From Dipteris shenzhenensis (taxonomy: Eukaryota; Polypodiophyta; Polypodiopsida; Gleicheniales), in assembly GCA_047967505.1 (NCBI GenBank), contig CM106539.1: 64,000 bases of DNA. One strand, written 5' to 3'. Made by a program: the position numbers and the translations under genes. Numbering within the stretch: position 1 is the stretch's first letter; every line of letters begins with the position of its first letter. Of this stretch, positions 31,597 through 42,171 are shown in pieces. The notes below the pieces were generated by a model. That model saw nothing but the letters and a program-made list of their open reading frames with translations. It made no database searches and was not told the origin of the DNA.

Positions 31597-33249
31597 TGTT
31601 GATTGCGGAACTAATGGTAGATAGGCATGTGGAGGCTTGGGAAGAGCATGCAGCTAAAAAAGCAGTCGCACCTCCCCCAAAAAACAGCAGTCACTATTTT
31701 TTTGATACTTTTTTGATCCGTAGCTCGGATTTGGGAGCTTTTGTTATCAGCACGAAGCTGAGATTAAGCTCTACGAATTTCTAGAAGAATTCGAGGCCAA
31801 AATCTGCAGAGCAGTGGGTCGAAAACAGAGAATACAACAGGCAATTGGTTTGTGTTGACAGGCTGCTCCTATTTTGCAGCAAAGATTGGACATGTGGGAG
31901 AAGCGCTCCCTAGCATCAGCGCTGATAATGTTATGTATGCTTGTCTTTATGGAAAATCAACTTAAGGTATTTCATATATCATGTTTGTGATATTATGTTT
32001 CCAGCATGTTGCAAGCAATTGAGAGGTTGATGAAATACACAGGTTAATGTTAGAAATCGACCAACAAAGGGTATGCACAGTGGAAGACTAATAGAATAGC
32101 CCAAGAGCTCACGCATGTGTGGTGAGTGGAATCACAAACTTCTTAACTTTATATGCTTCAAATAGATGTGAGACTAAGTAATAAACAATGATCCAGGCAG
32201 ATATAGAAACCACCAAAACAATACATTTCCGTCCAAAGCTATGGACACAATACAAAAGATAGATCCAAAGTCCCACCAAGTTATGGTCCTCTGATCTTAC
32301 CACAAGGTACTTCTACTATCTGCCAGATATCTCTACATCACTAAGCCCCGCGTGCTCCACCTCGAGCGTATGTAGACTCCCTGTCCAGAGACCTCAGCAC
32401 CTTAGGCTCCAGCCTTATATGAGCTCAGTCTGCAGCAACCTCTGGGTCTCCTCTGCCTCCTAGATGTAGGCGTGAGGGTGAGTCCTCTGCTGCTCTTGCT
32501 GCTCCCAAAACTGATGGCTGCTGGACGATCAAATGCCCTGCCAAAGGGCTCCTTTTATAGGTCCCAAAGGGGCTCAAAACTGACCGGCTTGAAGGGCCGA
32601 CTTTCTGTCCCCCAACCAACCCCAAAGCTCCCCATAATGGGGCTGTGTGCTGACCAACTTGGTTGGCCAGCCAACCAGCCTGGTAGCCCTATATAAAGGG
32701 CAGGGTACTGCCTCATTGCAGCACTCTTTCCAGGCAGAGACCCAGACCTCTTGACCAGCCCAACCAAGGCCTGGTTGGCTGGCTCAACCAGCCCCAACCA
32801 GCCCTACTGTTGGCCGACCTATTTGCTGATCTGTCCTGCCATATTCCTGCGCCATCTTTAGGGTACGTTGCAAGCCATGTGCCTACCCACACGCCTCACC
32901 AGATAGCTCACCATGTAGGCGCTTGTACCCCGGGACGCCCCGCCATCTTGCTGCTCATCATTAACCTCTTGCTTGGGCAGATCCAAGACAAGCTTGCCCT
33001 GCCATCTCCTTCCTCAAAGGCAACATCAGATGCAGCCACTTTGATGCCTCTAAGTACGTGTTCCTTTTCTTTATCTTTTCTCCGGGCATACGCCCTAGGT
33101 CTCCCTCCCCCACGCTCTCCTCATTTGGGGCTTACAGATGGGGGGTGACCTTTCCAACAGTTAAGGGTTCATATGTGATGTGCTTATTGTGTCAGTGAGT
33201 TGAAGAGTTGTTATAGTGGTCACGTAAAGTCCCTCGGTTTCTCTTATCA
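31597..33249 (+). repeat. gypsy H LTR, second copy, interrupted by a solo LTR
   Basis: TGTTGATTGCGGAACTAA start. Matches the first LTR up to ACAGGTTAA, resumes at 33160 (GTTAAGGGTTCAT) and ends TCTCTTATCA at 33249. The inserted 1.1 kb is a different LTR family. Flanking bases of the whole H element (GTGAT / CCGTC) do not match, so it may have recombined. Confidence 0.8.
32048..33159 (+). repeat. solo LTR, family S, TSD GTTAA
   Basis: 1,112 bp from TGTTAGAAATC to TTTCCAACA, flanked by GTTAA at 32043-32047 and 33160-33164. The empty site is seen in the sister LTR at about 30830-30845 (ACAGGTTAAGAGTTC). A TATA box, CTATATAAAGGG, lies at about 32690. It contains no coding capacity. TG...CA ends, a promoter, a 5-bp TSD and no internal part mark a solo LTR left by LTR-LTR recombination. 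Confidence 0.9.
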
Positions 33250-34333
33250 CCGTCTTGGCCCCTTACTCATGTGTTCACCTTTTCTCACGGAATGTTGTAC
33301 ATTTTAGTTTCTATCTTTCAAATCTATGAAGTCAAAGTGATATTCGGCAATGTTATGAAAAGCAATCTTTCCCTTCCCCTTTTAAGAGAGCACCGAGAGG
33401 TTTTATTTGGACTGCTACCTGGCAGTCTGTGTGACTGCCAACCCACAACAGGTACTTCTAGCCTATTCAAGGCCTTCTACAAGTGCCTATTGCAGGCCCT
33501 GCACCTATTATTCCAGCCTGCACCTGCTTGCTGGAGTCCCATACCTGCTGCGGCACCTGACGTACAATCCTGGCCTCCCTACATGCTACTGCACAGTCCT
33601 AGCCTGCACATTATGCATACCTAAGCAATTGCACCAGATCTTCCAAGATAAACATTCACAGTTGAGCGGCCATCAATGATCACTCCTTTGATGGTCATAT
33701 TTTTAATCTCTACCAAGATCACTAGCATTGCATTATCCACAAGAGTGCTCTCAATGACTATTTTAGTAGCCAAGCTATCTATTGTCTATTTGTCTTCTTG
33801 GAACTGGTCCTTAAAAAAATATTGGCATTAGGGGCACACGCCATTTGCAGCAATCGCCCTATGCTTAGGGATACCTTCAATTCCTTGAACTTGCTCCCAC
33901 CACTTTGAGCTATGGCATCTTGCTACTTTGTATCCTAGTTAGCCTTCTCCATCTCACCCATGCTAGGTGATTCTGCCTCACAAGCTTGCTACCCATAATA
34001 TGTGATCCTGCACTTGGTTCTCCCTCATAAGCTTTGGTACCCATACGCATTTAGTTCTGCTCTAGGCTCGACACTCAATAGTACTTGCTTTCCTCCAACT
34101 ATTGGTTCTCAATCGATGACATGTTGCCTTTATGATGACTCGACTTGGTCACTTTAAAGGTCTTTGCCATGCGGCTCCTTCATAACCTTTGTTGTAATGC
34201 GTCTGTGCTCTTGCCGAATGTTCCTTTCTCATGCAAACCTTGCCTCAACATTTATGTCCCCACGGGTCCTCAAGAATTGTCACCACATTAGCCCTTGATG
34301 GGGTAGGTTCAAAAATAAGTCACACTCGACATC
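33250..34333. other. unrecognised flank, possibly decayed antisense retroelement
   Basis: No domain could be named. By position it continues across the copia insertion into 38928-39440, where minus-strand frames are gag-like, so it may belong to the same old antisense element. CCTGCACCT-type repeats occur at about 33495-33535. Confidence 0.35.
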
Positions 34334-34338
34334 AACAT

Positions 34339-34480
34339 TGTTAGCACTTAGCCCTGGTATGGCCTTGTAGGCTAGTCTTAGGACTCAGTCAACCCTCATT
34401 TGCAAATACTCACGTTTGCTTCACCTTGTTGTTTGCTCCCTTGCATTCCACTCTATTTCCATTGCTTCCCGCACCCAACA
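34339..34480 (+). repeat. 5' LTR of copia C, internally deleted, plus primer site
   Basis: 142 bp. It lacks the block between AACCC and TCATTTGCAAATAC that the 3' LTR has. One base after it lies TGGTATCAGAGCCG (34482-34495), an initiator Met-tRNA primer site. Confidence 0.85.
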
Positions 34481-34533
34481 GTGGTATCAGAGCCGTTCTC
34501 TTGTTCCTACCTACCTCTCCCCATGCTCATTAC

Positions 34534-34668
34534 TCAATAGGCCAACCCTTTGTACTTTCTCATTATCCATTTGCAAATACTCGCATTTGCTTCAGCTTGC
34601 TGTTTGCTCCCTTGCATTCCACTCTGTTTCCATTGCTTCCCACACCCAACAGTGGTATCACAGCGTGT
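34534..34668 (+). repeat. duplicated 3' part of copia C LTR with second primer site
   Basis: AATAGGCCAACCCTTTGTAC to CACACCCAACA (34652) repeats the LTR end, followed by TGGTATCACAGCG (34654-34666), a mutated primer site. LTR end plus primer site are therefore tandemly duplicated. Confidence 0.75.
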
Positions 34669-34675
34669 AGTCTGA

Positions 34676-36009
34676 CCAGCCCTAACCAACCAAACTTCTC
34701 GTCGGCTTGGTTGGCTGGCTCTCCTGCCCTATATAAGGGCCTTTGTGGTCCTCTTTGCACGTGTCTTTGTTAGAAAATACCCAACAGAGGGTACACGTAG
34801 CGGAAATAATGCCCAGGAGCTCACACAGTGTGTGGTGTGGGTGTGGAATCACAAACTTCTTTACTTATGTGCATTCAATAGGTGTGCAGACTCATCAATA
34901 GACAATGAACCAATTAGATAGAGAAACCACCAAATAATATATTTCCGTCCACAACTATGGACACAATACAAAAGAGACAGATCCAGAGTCCCACCAATGG
35001 TGTGGTCCTCTGATCTTACCACAAAAGTCCTTCTCCTATCTGCTGGATATCTCTAGACTAGAGTCCGCGTGCTCCACCTCGAGCGTGAGTAGACTTTCCG
35101 TCTAGAATGATCTTCTCCACCTTGCTGTCTGGAAACCAGTCTAGGTGGGCAGCTTCCTGCAAGCTAAGTCTGCAGCACAAGGTACTACTTTCTCTTCCTG
35201 ACTGTAGGCCCAAAGATAGCCCTGCTGCTGCTCCTTCTGCTGGTGGAATTGCTGCTCCAGATGATGCAGAAATGAGGCCTGAATGGCCTCCTTATATAGG
35301 CCCCAAGGGGTGCTGATAAAAACCGACCAGCCTGTTACAGACTGGCCGACCAGTCTGTAGCTGGTCCAGCCCTATAAGGCACACAAACCAGGGCTGTCAG
35401 GCCCAAACTTCCAGGGCCCTTTGGCCCTCCTTTCAAGGCATATCTCCAGCCTATAGAATGCCTGTCTCCTGCCCACTGACACCCACAATTCCTGCTGCAG
35501 ATCTGGGCCTGCACACCCTGCCATATCTGCGCCTCTGCAAACAGTGCGCCTCCATGTCCTAGATCCTCCGCAATCTGTCCCAGACTGTCTTGCTTATGCT
35601 CCGTACTTTCCTGGCCCTCTGTCCTGCACATAACAGATCTAGATGTGCTGCCCACATGACAGCCATGATGCTGTCTATGTGGCAGCCCTTTTCTCTCTGT
35701 TTCTGTTGGGTACTGCCCTAGGTCTCCCTCCCCCATGCTCTCCTCATATGGGGGCTTACAGATGGGGAGGTGACCTTTCCAACAGTCTTTGCCCTACCAT
35801 GCTGCGCCATGTGCTCTTGTTGGTTTCCTTGTGCAGGCCTGTCCTCTAACCATAGACAGCCACATGGCACTTCTGTACCATTTTTACCCACCATGATGGC
35901 CCTGATCTGCCAAGTACTTCCTCTCTTTGGGCATACCTTGCCCTAGGTCTCCCTCCCCCATGCTCTCCTCATTTGGGGGCTTACAAATGGGGAGGTGACC
36001 TTTCCAACA
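34676..36009 (+). repeat. older family S LTR, 5'-truncated, split by a younger one
   Basis: 34676-34767 has the family's GACCAGCCC...TTGGTTGGCTGG and CCTATATAAGGGCC promoter region. The copy resumes at 35785 (GTCTTTGCCCTACC) and ends CTTTCCAACA at 36009. The right half shares the end block CTCCCCCATGCTCTCCTCAT and GGTGACCTTTCC with 33159. Confidence 0.7.
34768..35784 (+). repeat. solo LTR, family S, TSD GTCTT
   Basis: 1,017 bp, TGTTAGAAAATACC to TTTCCAACA, flanked by GTCTT at 34763-34767 and 35785-35789. Aligns along its length with 32048-33159. It sits inside an older copy of the same family. Confidence 0.9.
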
Positions 36010-36600
36010 CTTTTTTTCTTTTTCTTTTTCTTTTTACTCAAATTTGCCTATAGTTGCTTACAAACTCCCTTCCCTTTGTTCCTTCGCTTGTTTTTTTTTT
36101 TTTTTGAGTTGTAAGATTGGATATATTCGAGTCTTACAGTCATGTGCCTCATTTTGCCGCCAGAAAACAGAAAAAACAGTCCAGCGGCTGTCTTTTGACT
36201 TTTTGAGGTCCGATTTCAACACTTTTTAAAATTTTTGAGCTGCCCACATACAAACGACCCTGTCGCGGACCATTTCGGTCAGGGGAGAATTGTTTGTACA
36301 ATTGTACAGACGTCCGTACAAGCCTGTATGGACACGTCCACGACCCTGTCAGGAATCCGTACGACTTGTCAAAAGTTGATTTCGAGCTTTTTCGGGCTGT
36401 TTTTGAGTTTTTTACTCTTTCAGTCATTTGGGCCTTCCTCTAGTTGCTCCAACCTGCTCTAGCACCATTTGGTTGGGCTTGACTAAAATCTACCTGGTAC
36501 AGTTGGATTTGAAGCTTTTCACCCTCTTTTATGTCACATTTGCACACAGTACAGTGACTCTAGAAATTGGGGCTTTTATGTCACATTTGCAGATTTTGCA
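36010..36600 (+). other. copia C leader remnant
   Basis: Non-coding. 36290-36375 holds GTCCGTAC- and CGTAC-containing words, as does the leader of the intact copia (5487-5535). Poly-T runs lie at 36010-36035 and 36092-36105. No gag frame was found. Confidence 0.45.
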
Positions 36601-36639
36601 GTGACATTTGCTCCTTTTGGTCTCATTGCCCTATTTTGA

Positions 36640-38600
36640 CTCCATTTCAACTCCGACGTTGTGTGCCAACTATGTGCTCAACCGAGCACCCACTCGGGCA
36701 TTGAAGACCATGACTCCTTATGAAGCATGGACAGGTCGTAAACCTGTCATTTGTCACATGCAGTGTTTGGTTCTCTTGCGTATGTGCATGTACCCTCTTA
36801 GTTGAGGCATAAGCTTGATGATAAGGCTGTCAAATGCATCTTCATTGGCTACAGCTCACAAAGCAAAGTCTACAAGCTGTTTCAGCCTAGCACAGGCAGA
36901 GTGATTGTCAGTATTTGTTGAGCATGCCCCTTTACCTTTGCTGGACTGTAAAACACAGCCTTCAATGGAATCCTCTGATGCGTTTGATTCTACCCCGCCT
37001 ATCACAAATACAGATAACACAGTGCAAAGCACCATGCCACATGCTTCTAGCAGCTCCAATCCTCCTCCCGTTGCTCCTACTCAGCCTAATTTTCCACCGC
37101 CAGATGGCCATGCTATCGAGCAAGGAGAGGGCTGTCATGAGACAGCAAAAATCAGTCCCTCGTTGGCTTTTGGATATCCTCAAGGACAGCAAGCAAGCTG
37201 AGCCTTTGCCTGCCCGCACTAGAGGTGTGCACAAATAGATGCAAGGCAATTTTTTGGCTCTAGCTATTGCCACTGCCTATAATGAGAAGCCTCTATGTCA
37301 CAAAGATGCATTTGAAAGTCATGAATGGATGCAGGCCATGAGAGCTGAACTTTCATTCAAGCAAATGGCACATGGGACTTGTGTAATTTGCCTGCAGGCA
37401 AGCGTGCCATCAGCACAGTGCAAAGCTTGATGGCAGTGTTGACTTTGAAGAGACATTTGCTCCACTTCACGCATCACGACCATTCGCTGTGTCATTGCTC
37501 TTGCATCTCACAGGCATTGGGAGGTCCATCAATTGGATATCAAGACCACCTTCCTTCACCGGGATATAGTGGAAGAGGTCTATGTCACTCAGCCTCCAGG
37601 ATTTGAACTTCCAGGGGCTGAACCTAAGGTATGCTGCCTTAAAAAGGTCCTTTATAGTTTGAAGCAAGCACCACGGGCATGGTATGCCAAGATACATTCC
37701 TTTTTGCTGTGCCTTGGGTTTTAGAACAGCCCTACGGAGGCTATTTTTGATGTCCGGAAGAGTGAATCAGATATTCTGATTTTGATTCTATATGTGGATG
37801 ACATGCTTATCACTGGGCCAGACTTGCAGAAAATTGCAGATTTCAAGGCAGCTTTGCAAAAATCCTTTGCAATGACAGATATGGGCCGGTTGCATTGTTA
37901 CTTGGGTATCCAGTTTGCATATGTTGAAGGGGTTATAATGATGAGTCAGTCCAAGTACATAGTTTCACAATTGCAAGCCAGTTTCTACAACATTGGAGCC
38001 TGGCTTTCATTTCTCCTCCGAGGATGGAGGTGCACCCTTTGATGCCCCCCTTTATCAGCAAGCTGTGGGCTGCCTTATTTATTTATGTCATACCCGGCCT
38101 GATCTTCAGTATGCCGTCTCTCAGTTGAGCAGATACATGCACATGCCTAGTACACAACATTGGCAAGCAGTGAAGCGGGTCTTCATTACTTGAAGGCCAC
38201 ACAAAATTTGGTGACAAGTCTCCATTGGTCTTGCATGCTTTCAAGGACAGTGATTGGGCAGGTTGTTATGACACGAGAGAGTCCCATAGTGGCAATTGTT
38301 TCATGCTTGGATCTTTCATGCATTTCATGGTTCAGCAAAAAGCAGCCTACAATTGCTACTTCCAGTTGTGAAGCAGAATACAGGGCAGCCTTCACAACTA
38401 CAGTAGAGAGTGTCTGGCTCCGTAAGCTACTCGCAAATCTTGAGCCAACTTCTACTACCATCTACACTGACAGCCAGAGTTTCCCACGGAGGACAACTTA
38501 GCAGATCTCTTCACGAAGGCTCTACCACGGCCCAAGTTTGAGACTTTTCGGCATGCCTTACACTTGGCACCATTTGTTACGTGACCATCTTGGACTGTCA
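36640..38600 (+). pseudogene. copia C pol remnant: integrase end, RT, RNase H
   Basis: Broken frames in order: integrase end (NYVLNRAPTRALKTMTPYEAW, then KLDDKAVKCIFIGYS in another frame, 36660-36860), a linker, RT (YNEKPLCHKDAFESHEWMQAM at 37270, [13 protein letters not shown] at 37530, [29 protein letters not shown] at 37784), and RNase H (FSKKQPTIATSSCEAEY at 38330, IYTDSQS at 38460) ending near 38590. YVDD is intact, but several stops and frameshifts make it inactive. Confidence 0.85.
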
Positions 38601-38704
38601 TAGGTTGCTATATCCATCTTGGACGAATATGTGCGACCATGATATAGTTCCAAGTATACCAGAGATGTATCCAGCATACTTCAACCATAACATGGAGATG
38701 GGTT

Positions 38705-38922
38705 TGTTAGCACTTAGCCCTGGTATGGCCTTGTAGGCTAGTCTTAGGACTCACTGAACCCTTCGGTTGACTTCATTGGTCAACCATATGGTTGACTTCG
38801 GTGCCATATAGGCCACCCCTTTGTACTTTCTCATTATCCATTTGCAAATACTCACGTTTGCTTCAGCTTGTTGTTTGATCCCTTGCATTCCACTCCATTT
38901 CCATTGGTTCCCGCACCCAACA
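38705..38922 (+). repeat. 3' LTR of copia C
   Basis: 218 bp, TGTTAGCACTTAG to CACCCAACA, with AACAT following. Confidence 0.9.
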
Positions 38923-38927
38923 AACAT

Positions 38928-39440
38928 CTATTCATGGCATCCAGTGTTGCCTTGTCACATGTATTCACATTTTCATGCCACAGCTTACAATCCAATTTGA
39001 CATGGCCTCCCTCTTCATTAAAAAAGTAGTCTACCTCTTTACCTCAATCTCAATTCCTCCTAGGTCCTCGATGTGAAGTTGCTCACTTTCTCGACTATTT
39101 TGATGTCTCTCTTCCTCGACTATTTTGATCTCTCTATTCCTGCTCATTCTTTGTGGCCTGCTTCTAACTCCCTTTTTTTCCCTCGCAGCTTGGTTAGCCA
39201 CCACCACCCTATTGTTCTTAAACAAGCATCATCATCATCATGACTGAGCTTGATGCAAATGTTACGTAACTTTGAGCCACTCTCGGTCTCCATATGCCTA
39301 AGCTTTGTTAGCCACTTCTCATTGAAACTAATCTTGCCTTGAACGCCAAGTTCTTGGAGAGCCTTTTTCAACTTTGCGGCCAAGTTATCCTACTTGTCTT
39401 GTAGCGAGGCATTTTATTCAGCCTCTTTGTCACTGCGTTC
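38928..39440 (-). pseudogene. antisense coiled-coil frame, left of the gypsy A insertion
   Basis: Minus-strand translation of 39440-39144 gives DEERSDKEAE, then AAKLKKALQELGVQGKISF and LTKLRHMETESGSKL, with stops between. Removing gypsy A and one copy of TTCAT joins it to 50616-51051, where the minus strand encodes gag and a repeated EERTKTYEE helix. It is one old antisense reading region split by the insertion. Family unknown beyond gag-like. Confidence 0.45.
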
Positions 39441-39445
39441 TTCAT

Positions 39446-40091
39446 TGTCATGGGCATCTGCGGCCCCTAATAAGTGCCGCACAGCCACTATGTGACCAGA
39501 TAAGCACCAGCAGGGCCAAGCTAGCTGATATATCTGGTCAGGACAATGCAGGGGCATCGTTAGGACAGTTTTGGCCTCGTTGGTTCATTTCTAGAGCCCT
39601 AGGGGCCTATAAAAGGCAGCCCTTAGGCCCTCATTCTTCATCCACATCAGAGGCTTGAGTTGGGGCAGTTCTTTCCTCAACCAGCAGTAGAAGATCATCA
39701 CGGGTCAGGCCAAGATAGGACAGCATCAGATCAGCTCCCATCCTGCGTTCCCTATAGGTCTATAGACAGGATCCAGGCACCAGTGCCTGACAGCAGCTGC
39801 CTGACAGCAGCAGCAGGGTGGCTTCATCACAGCCCCTTTTCTCCATCAGCTCGTAGTCTTCTACAAGAAGGATCAGTTCCCTCCATACAGTACTTTCTTG
39901 ATTCTTTTGCAATAAAGGATCTTCCTTCCATGCAAACTTATTTCTCCATTTATTTATAGTTGTACTCAGCAACATTAACTTAGTCGTTTTTCCACGTCTG
40001 AGGCCCCCTATATTCCCCCTCAGTTCTTGCACTCACACCACCACGTCCACTTGTGTTTATGAGTGCATTCTCCTCTCAGTTTCTATCTCTA
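39446..40091 (+). repeat. 5' LTR of gypsy A, left part
   Basis: TATA box CCTATAAAAGG at about 39606-39616 and AATAAA at 39910. Aligns with 49909-50560. In the 3' copy the TATA reads CCTATAGACGG. The last 52 bp lie beyond gypsy B. Confidence 0.85.
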
Positions 40092-41932
40092 TGTCATCCT
40101 GCTTCAACATGTATCCACTTGCTTGGTACTATTTCTTTTTGTTTTTCAATAGTATGCTTATTAAGAAATGAAATGTTTTCCTTCTGTTCAGTTACGAACA
40201 ATGGGGACTAGGTCTAGCATTTGAGGGTGGACCCCCTTGCTTGGGGTTATGGGCATTAGTGACCCACAAGAGTGATGGCCTCTCTTTGAGAGGGACATCT
40301 AGAAACCACACCCCACCTGAGTACCCAAACATGGGACCAATCAAATGCACAGATTGCATACCGACCTAGGAACCATTCAAGAGAATGTTCCCTGAGCTTT
40401 GGGTGTGGGCCTGGCAGCATGCCAAGAGTAATGGAGATACAAGATAAGACGACAAACAAATGAGCTCAGTATGGCTCAATTATGACCTTAGAGTACGTCA
40501 ATAGATAGTCTAAGCTGTTAGGAACCCGTGTGTGCGATCAGAATTAAATTCTGACAACTTTGAAATTTTAGGGTTTTTGGGAGTGACGTGGCAGCTGACA
40601 CGTGGCAGACTGCCACTTGGAATCTGAGCTGGCAGGTCAGTCCACCTGTCCCACACATGTGGCAGCATGCATGGCAAGTGGCAGGGCATGCAAGCCAAGT
40701 GTTTGGCCCCAAATCTGGTAGATTTGGGGCAGGTTGGGGCTGTCCTCTTTGGGACTGCAGCCCACCAAAAATCTGGGACAAGTGTCCACCTTCCACTCTA
40801 GGCCTAGGGGGGGGGCTGAGCCTATAAAAGAAGGCCTCTCCCCTTCATTCCACACATGAAAATTTCGTCACTTTTCTTCTCCCTCCTTTTAGATGATGCA
40901 GCAGAACCTCTCCAGCTCCTTGGGTGCAGCCAGCTTCTCCCCAGGCCATTCTCTCACCTCAGCAGCACATTCTCTCTCTACAACAGCACATTCTCTCTCT
41001 ACAGTTCCAGCCCCTCCTCTCCAGAAATCTGCCCCCTCTCAGCTCTTCTGGAACAGCAGCAGCATCCTCTCTCCTTCACCTAGCCTGGAGCAGCCACAGC
41101 CCCTTTCTCTCTCCTGCTGCAGTCTTTCTCTCTCTACTGCAGAATTTCTCTCTCTACTGTTCCAGCCCATTTCCCTTGCAGAAATCTGCCTTTCTATGCA
41201 CCTCTGGAACAGCAGCAGCTCCTCTCTTACATCTCCTCCCTTGGGATCAGCATAGGCACTCTCTCTCTACAGCTATCACTCCATAAAAGCTTTCTCTCTC
41301 TAGCCTACAGGCTGTTTTTCTAAGCTGTTCTCATTCCAGCCCCATTTCCACACTGCCCTCACCCAAGGTAGCTTCAGAGGCATCAAGGACTTCATCTACA
41401 AAAGGATCAAGTCACGAAGGGAGCCTGTATTGTCAAGTTTATCTCATTTACAGCACTATTTCATGTTGTTTCTACTATCTTTCTAGAAACTAGTGTTTGT
41501 CTCTAATGTTGGATGTAAGTGGTGATTGTTGCAGGCTTCTTCCTTGTGGATTGGGCAAGCCAAGAGCTGAAACCTGAGCTTGGAGTCCTCCTTTTTGTTG
41601 TCTACCTTGTACATATGCTCTTGAGTCTTGTATCTAGGTCCTAGGTTTTCACTGAGTTCATCAGTTTGGAAGGTGCATTGCACCTTGGTCTTGTATCTCC
41701 ATTTTCAAGAATAAAGTGAGCCTGGATAAGGGGGGGGGGCCGTCTTGGCCCCTCAATCATATTGCATTCTCCAATGATGTCACTTTGTGTTTAAGCTGTA
41801 TAAGTCTTAATTCCAGCTTAATTGCAAACTCTTAAGTTCAAGTATATGTGTTTGGCAACTCGCAATCAACTCATTCAAATGCCTCTGCAAAATCCGTTGT
41901 TTGAATTGATAGAAAGCACCGAGTAGTTTACA
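40092..41932 (+). repeat. 5' LTR of gypsy B
   Basis: TGTCATCCTGC to GTTTACA. TATA box TATAAAA at 40823-40829, polyadenylation-type AATAAA at 41710-41715, and a pyrimidine-rich stretch of TTCTCTCTCTAC words at 40960-41310. Short open frames occur, identical in both LTRs, but none has a recognised motif. Confidence 0.93.
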
Positions 41933-41933
41933 T

Positions 41934-41946
41934 TGGTATCAGAGCA
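41934..41946 (+). other. primer binding site of gypsy B
   Basis: TGGTATCAGAGCA begins one base after the LTR, matching initiator Met-tRNA for 12 bases. From CAGAGCAAATT onward it merges into the duplicated chromodomain sequence. Confidence 0.85.
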
Positions 41947-42170
41947 AATTATTTTGCATAACTTCACTACGGGACATCGAGGCACGACTCGCAAAATGTA
42001 CCTTTTGAAGTTCAGAGGGCTCCCATCCACCGATGCCCAATGGGTGGACAGAGCTACATTTCAGGAGTGTCCTGAAATCCTGGATGCTTATGAGGAAGCA
42101 TTTCAGTTGCGGACAACCGAATGAAAGACGGAGGGAATGTCATCCTGCTTCAACATGTATCCACTTGCTT
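41940..42170 (+). repeat. misplaced copy of chromodomain, stop codon and LTR start
   Basis: 41940-42170 matches 45173-45403 with one difference noticed (CAT versus CGT at about 41975/45208). It covers the chromodomain end (KMYLLKFRGL, QWVDRATF, LDAYEEAF), the stop and the first 33 bp of the LTR (42138-42170), and then jumps to protease coding at 42172. Confidence 0.9.
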
Positions 42171-42171
42171 C

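Larger units (their letters stand above)
34339..38922 (+). mobile_element. Ty1/copia element (family C), TSD AACAT
   Basis: LTRs start TGTTAGCACTTAG and end CACCCAACA. AACAT occurs at 34334-34338 and 38923-38927. Inside are a primer site, a leader, two nested LTRs of family S (34676-36009) and decayed integrase, RT and RNase H. Gag and protease were not found. The 5' LTR is 142 bp because about 76 bp present in the 218-bp 3' LTR are missing. The same family left the remnant at 4068-4664. Confidence 0.9.

Noticed and set aside
30288-33249. Complete gypsy H insertion with TSD
   Set aside because: Flanking five bases differ (GTGAT versus CCGTC) and no polypurine tract precedes the second LTR, so an intact insertion could not be supported.
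40518-41286. Set of 70-120-codon frames perfectly repeated at 45797-46565
   Set aside because: Both sets lie in the twin LTRs of gypsy B. Their identity reflects the young LTR pair, not conserved genes.
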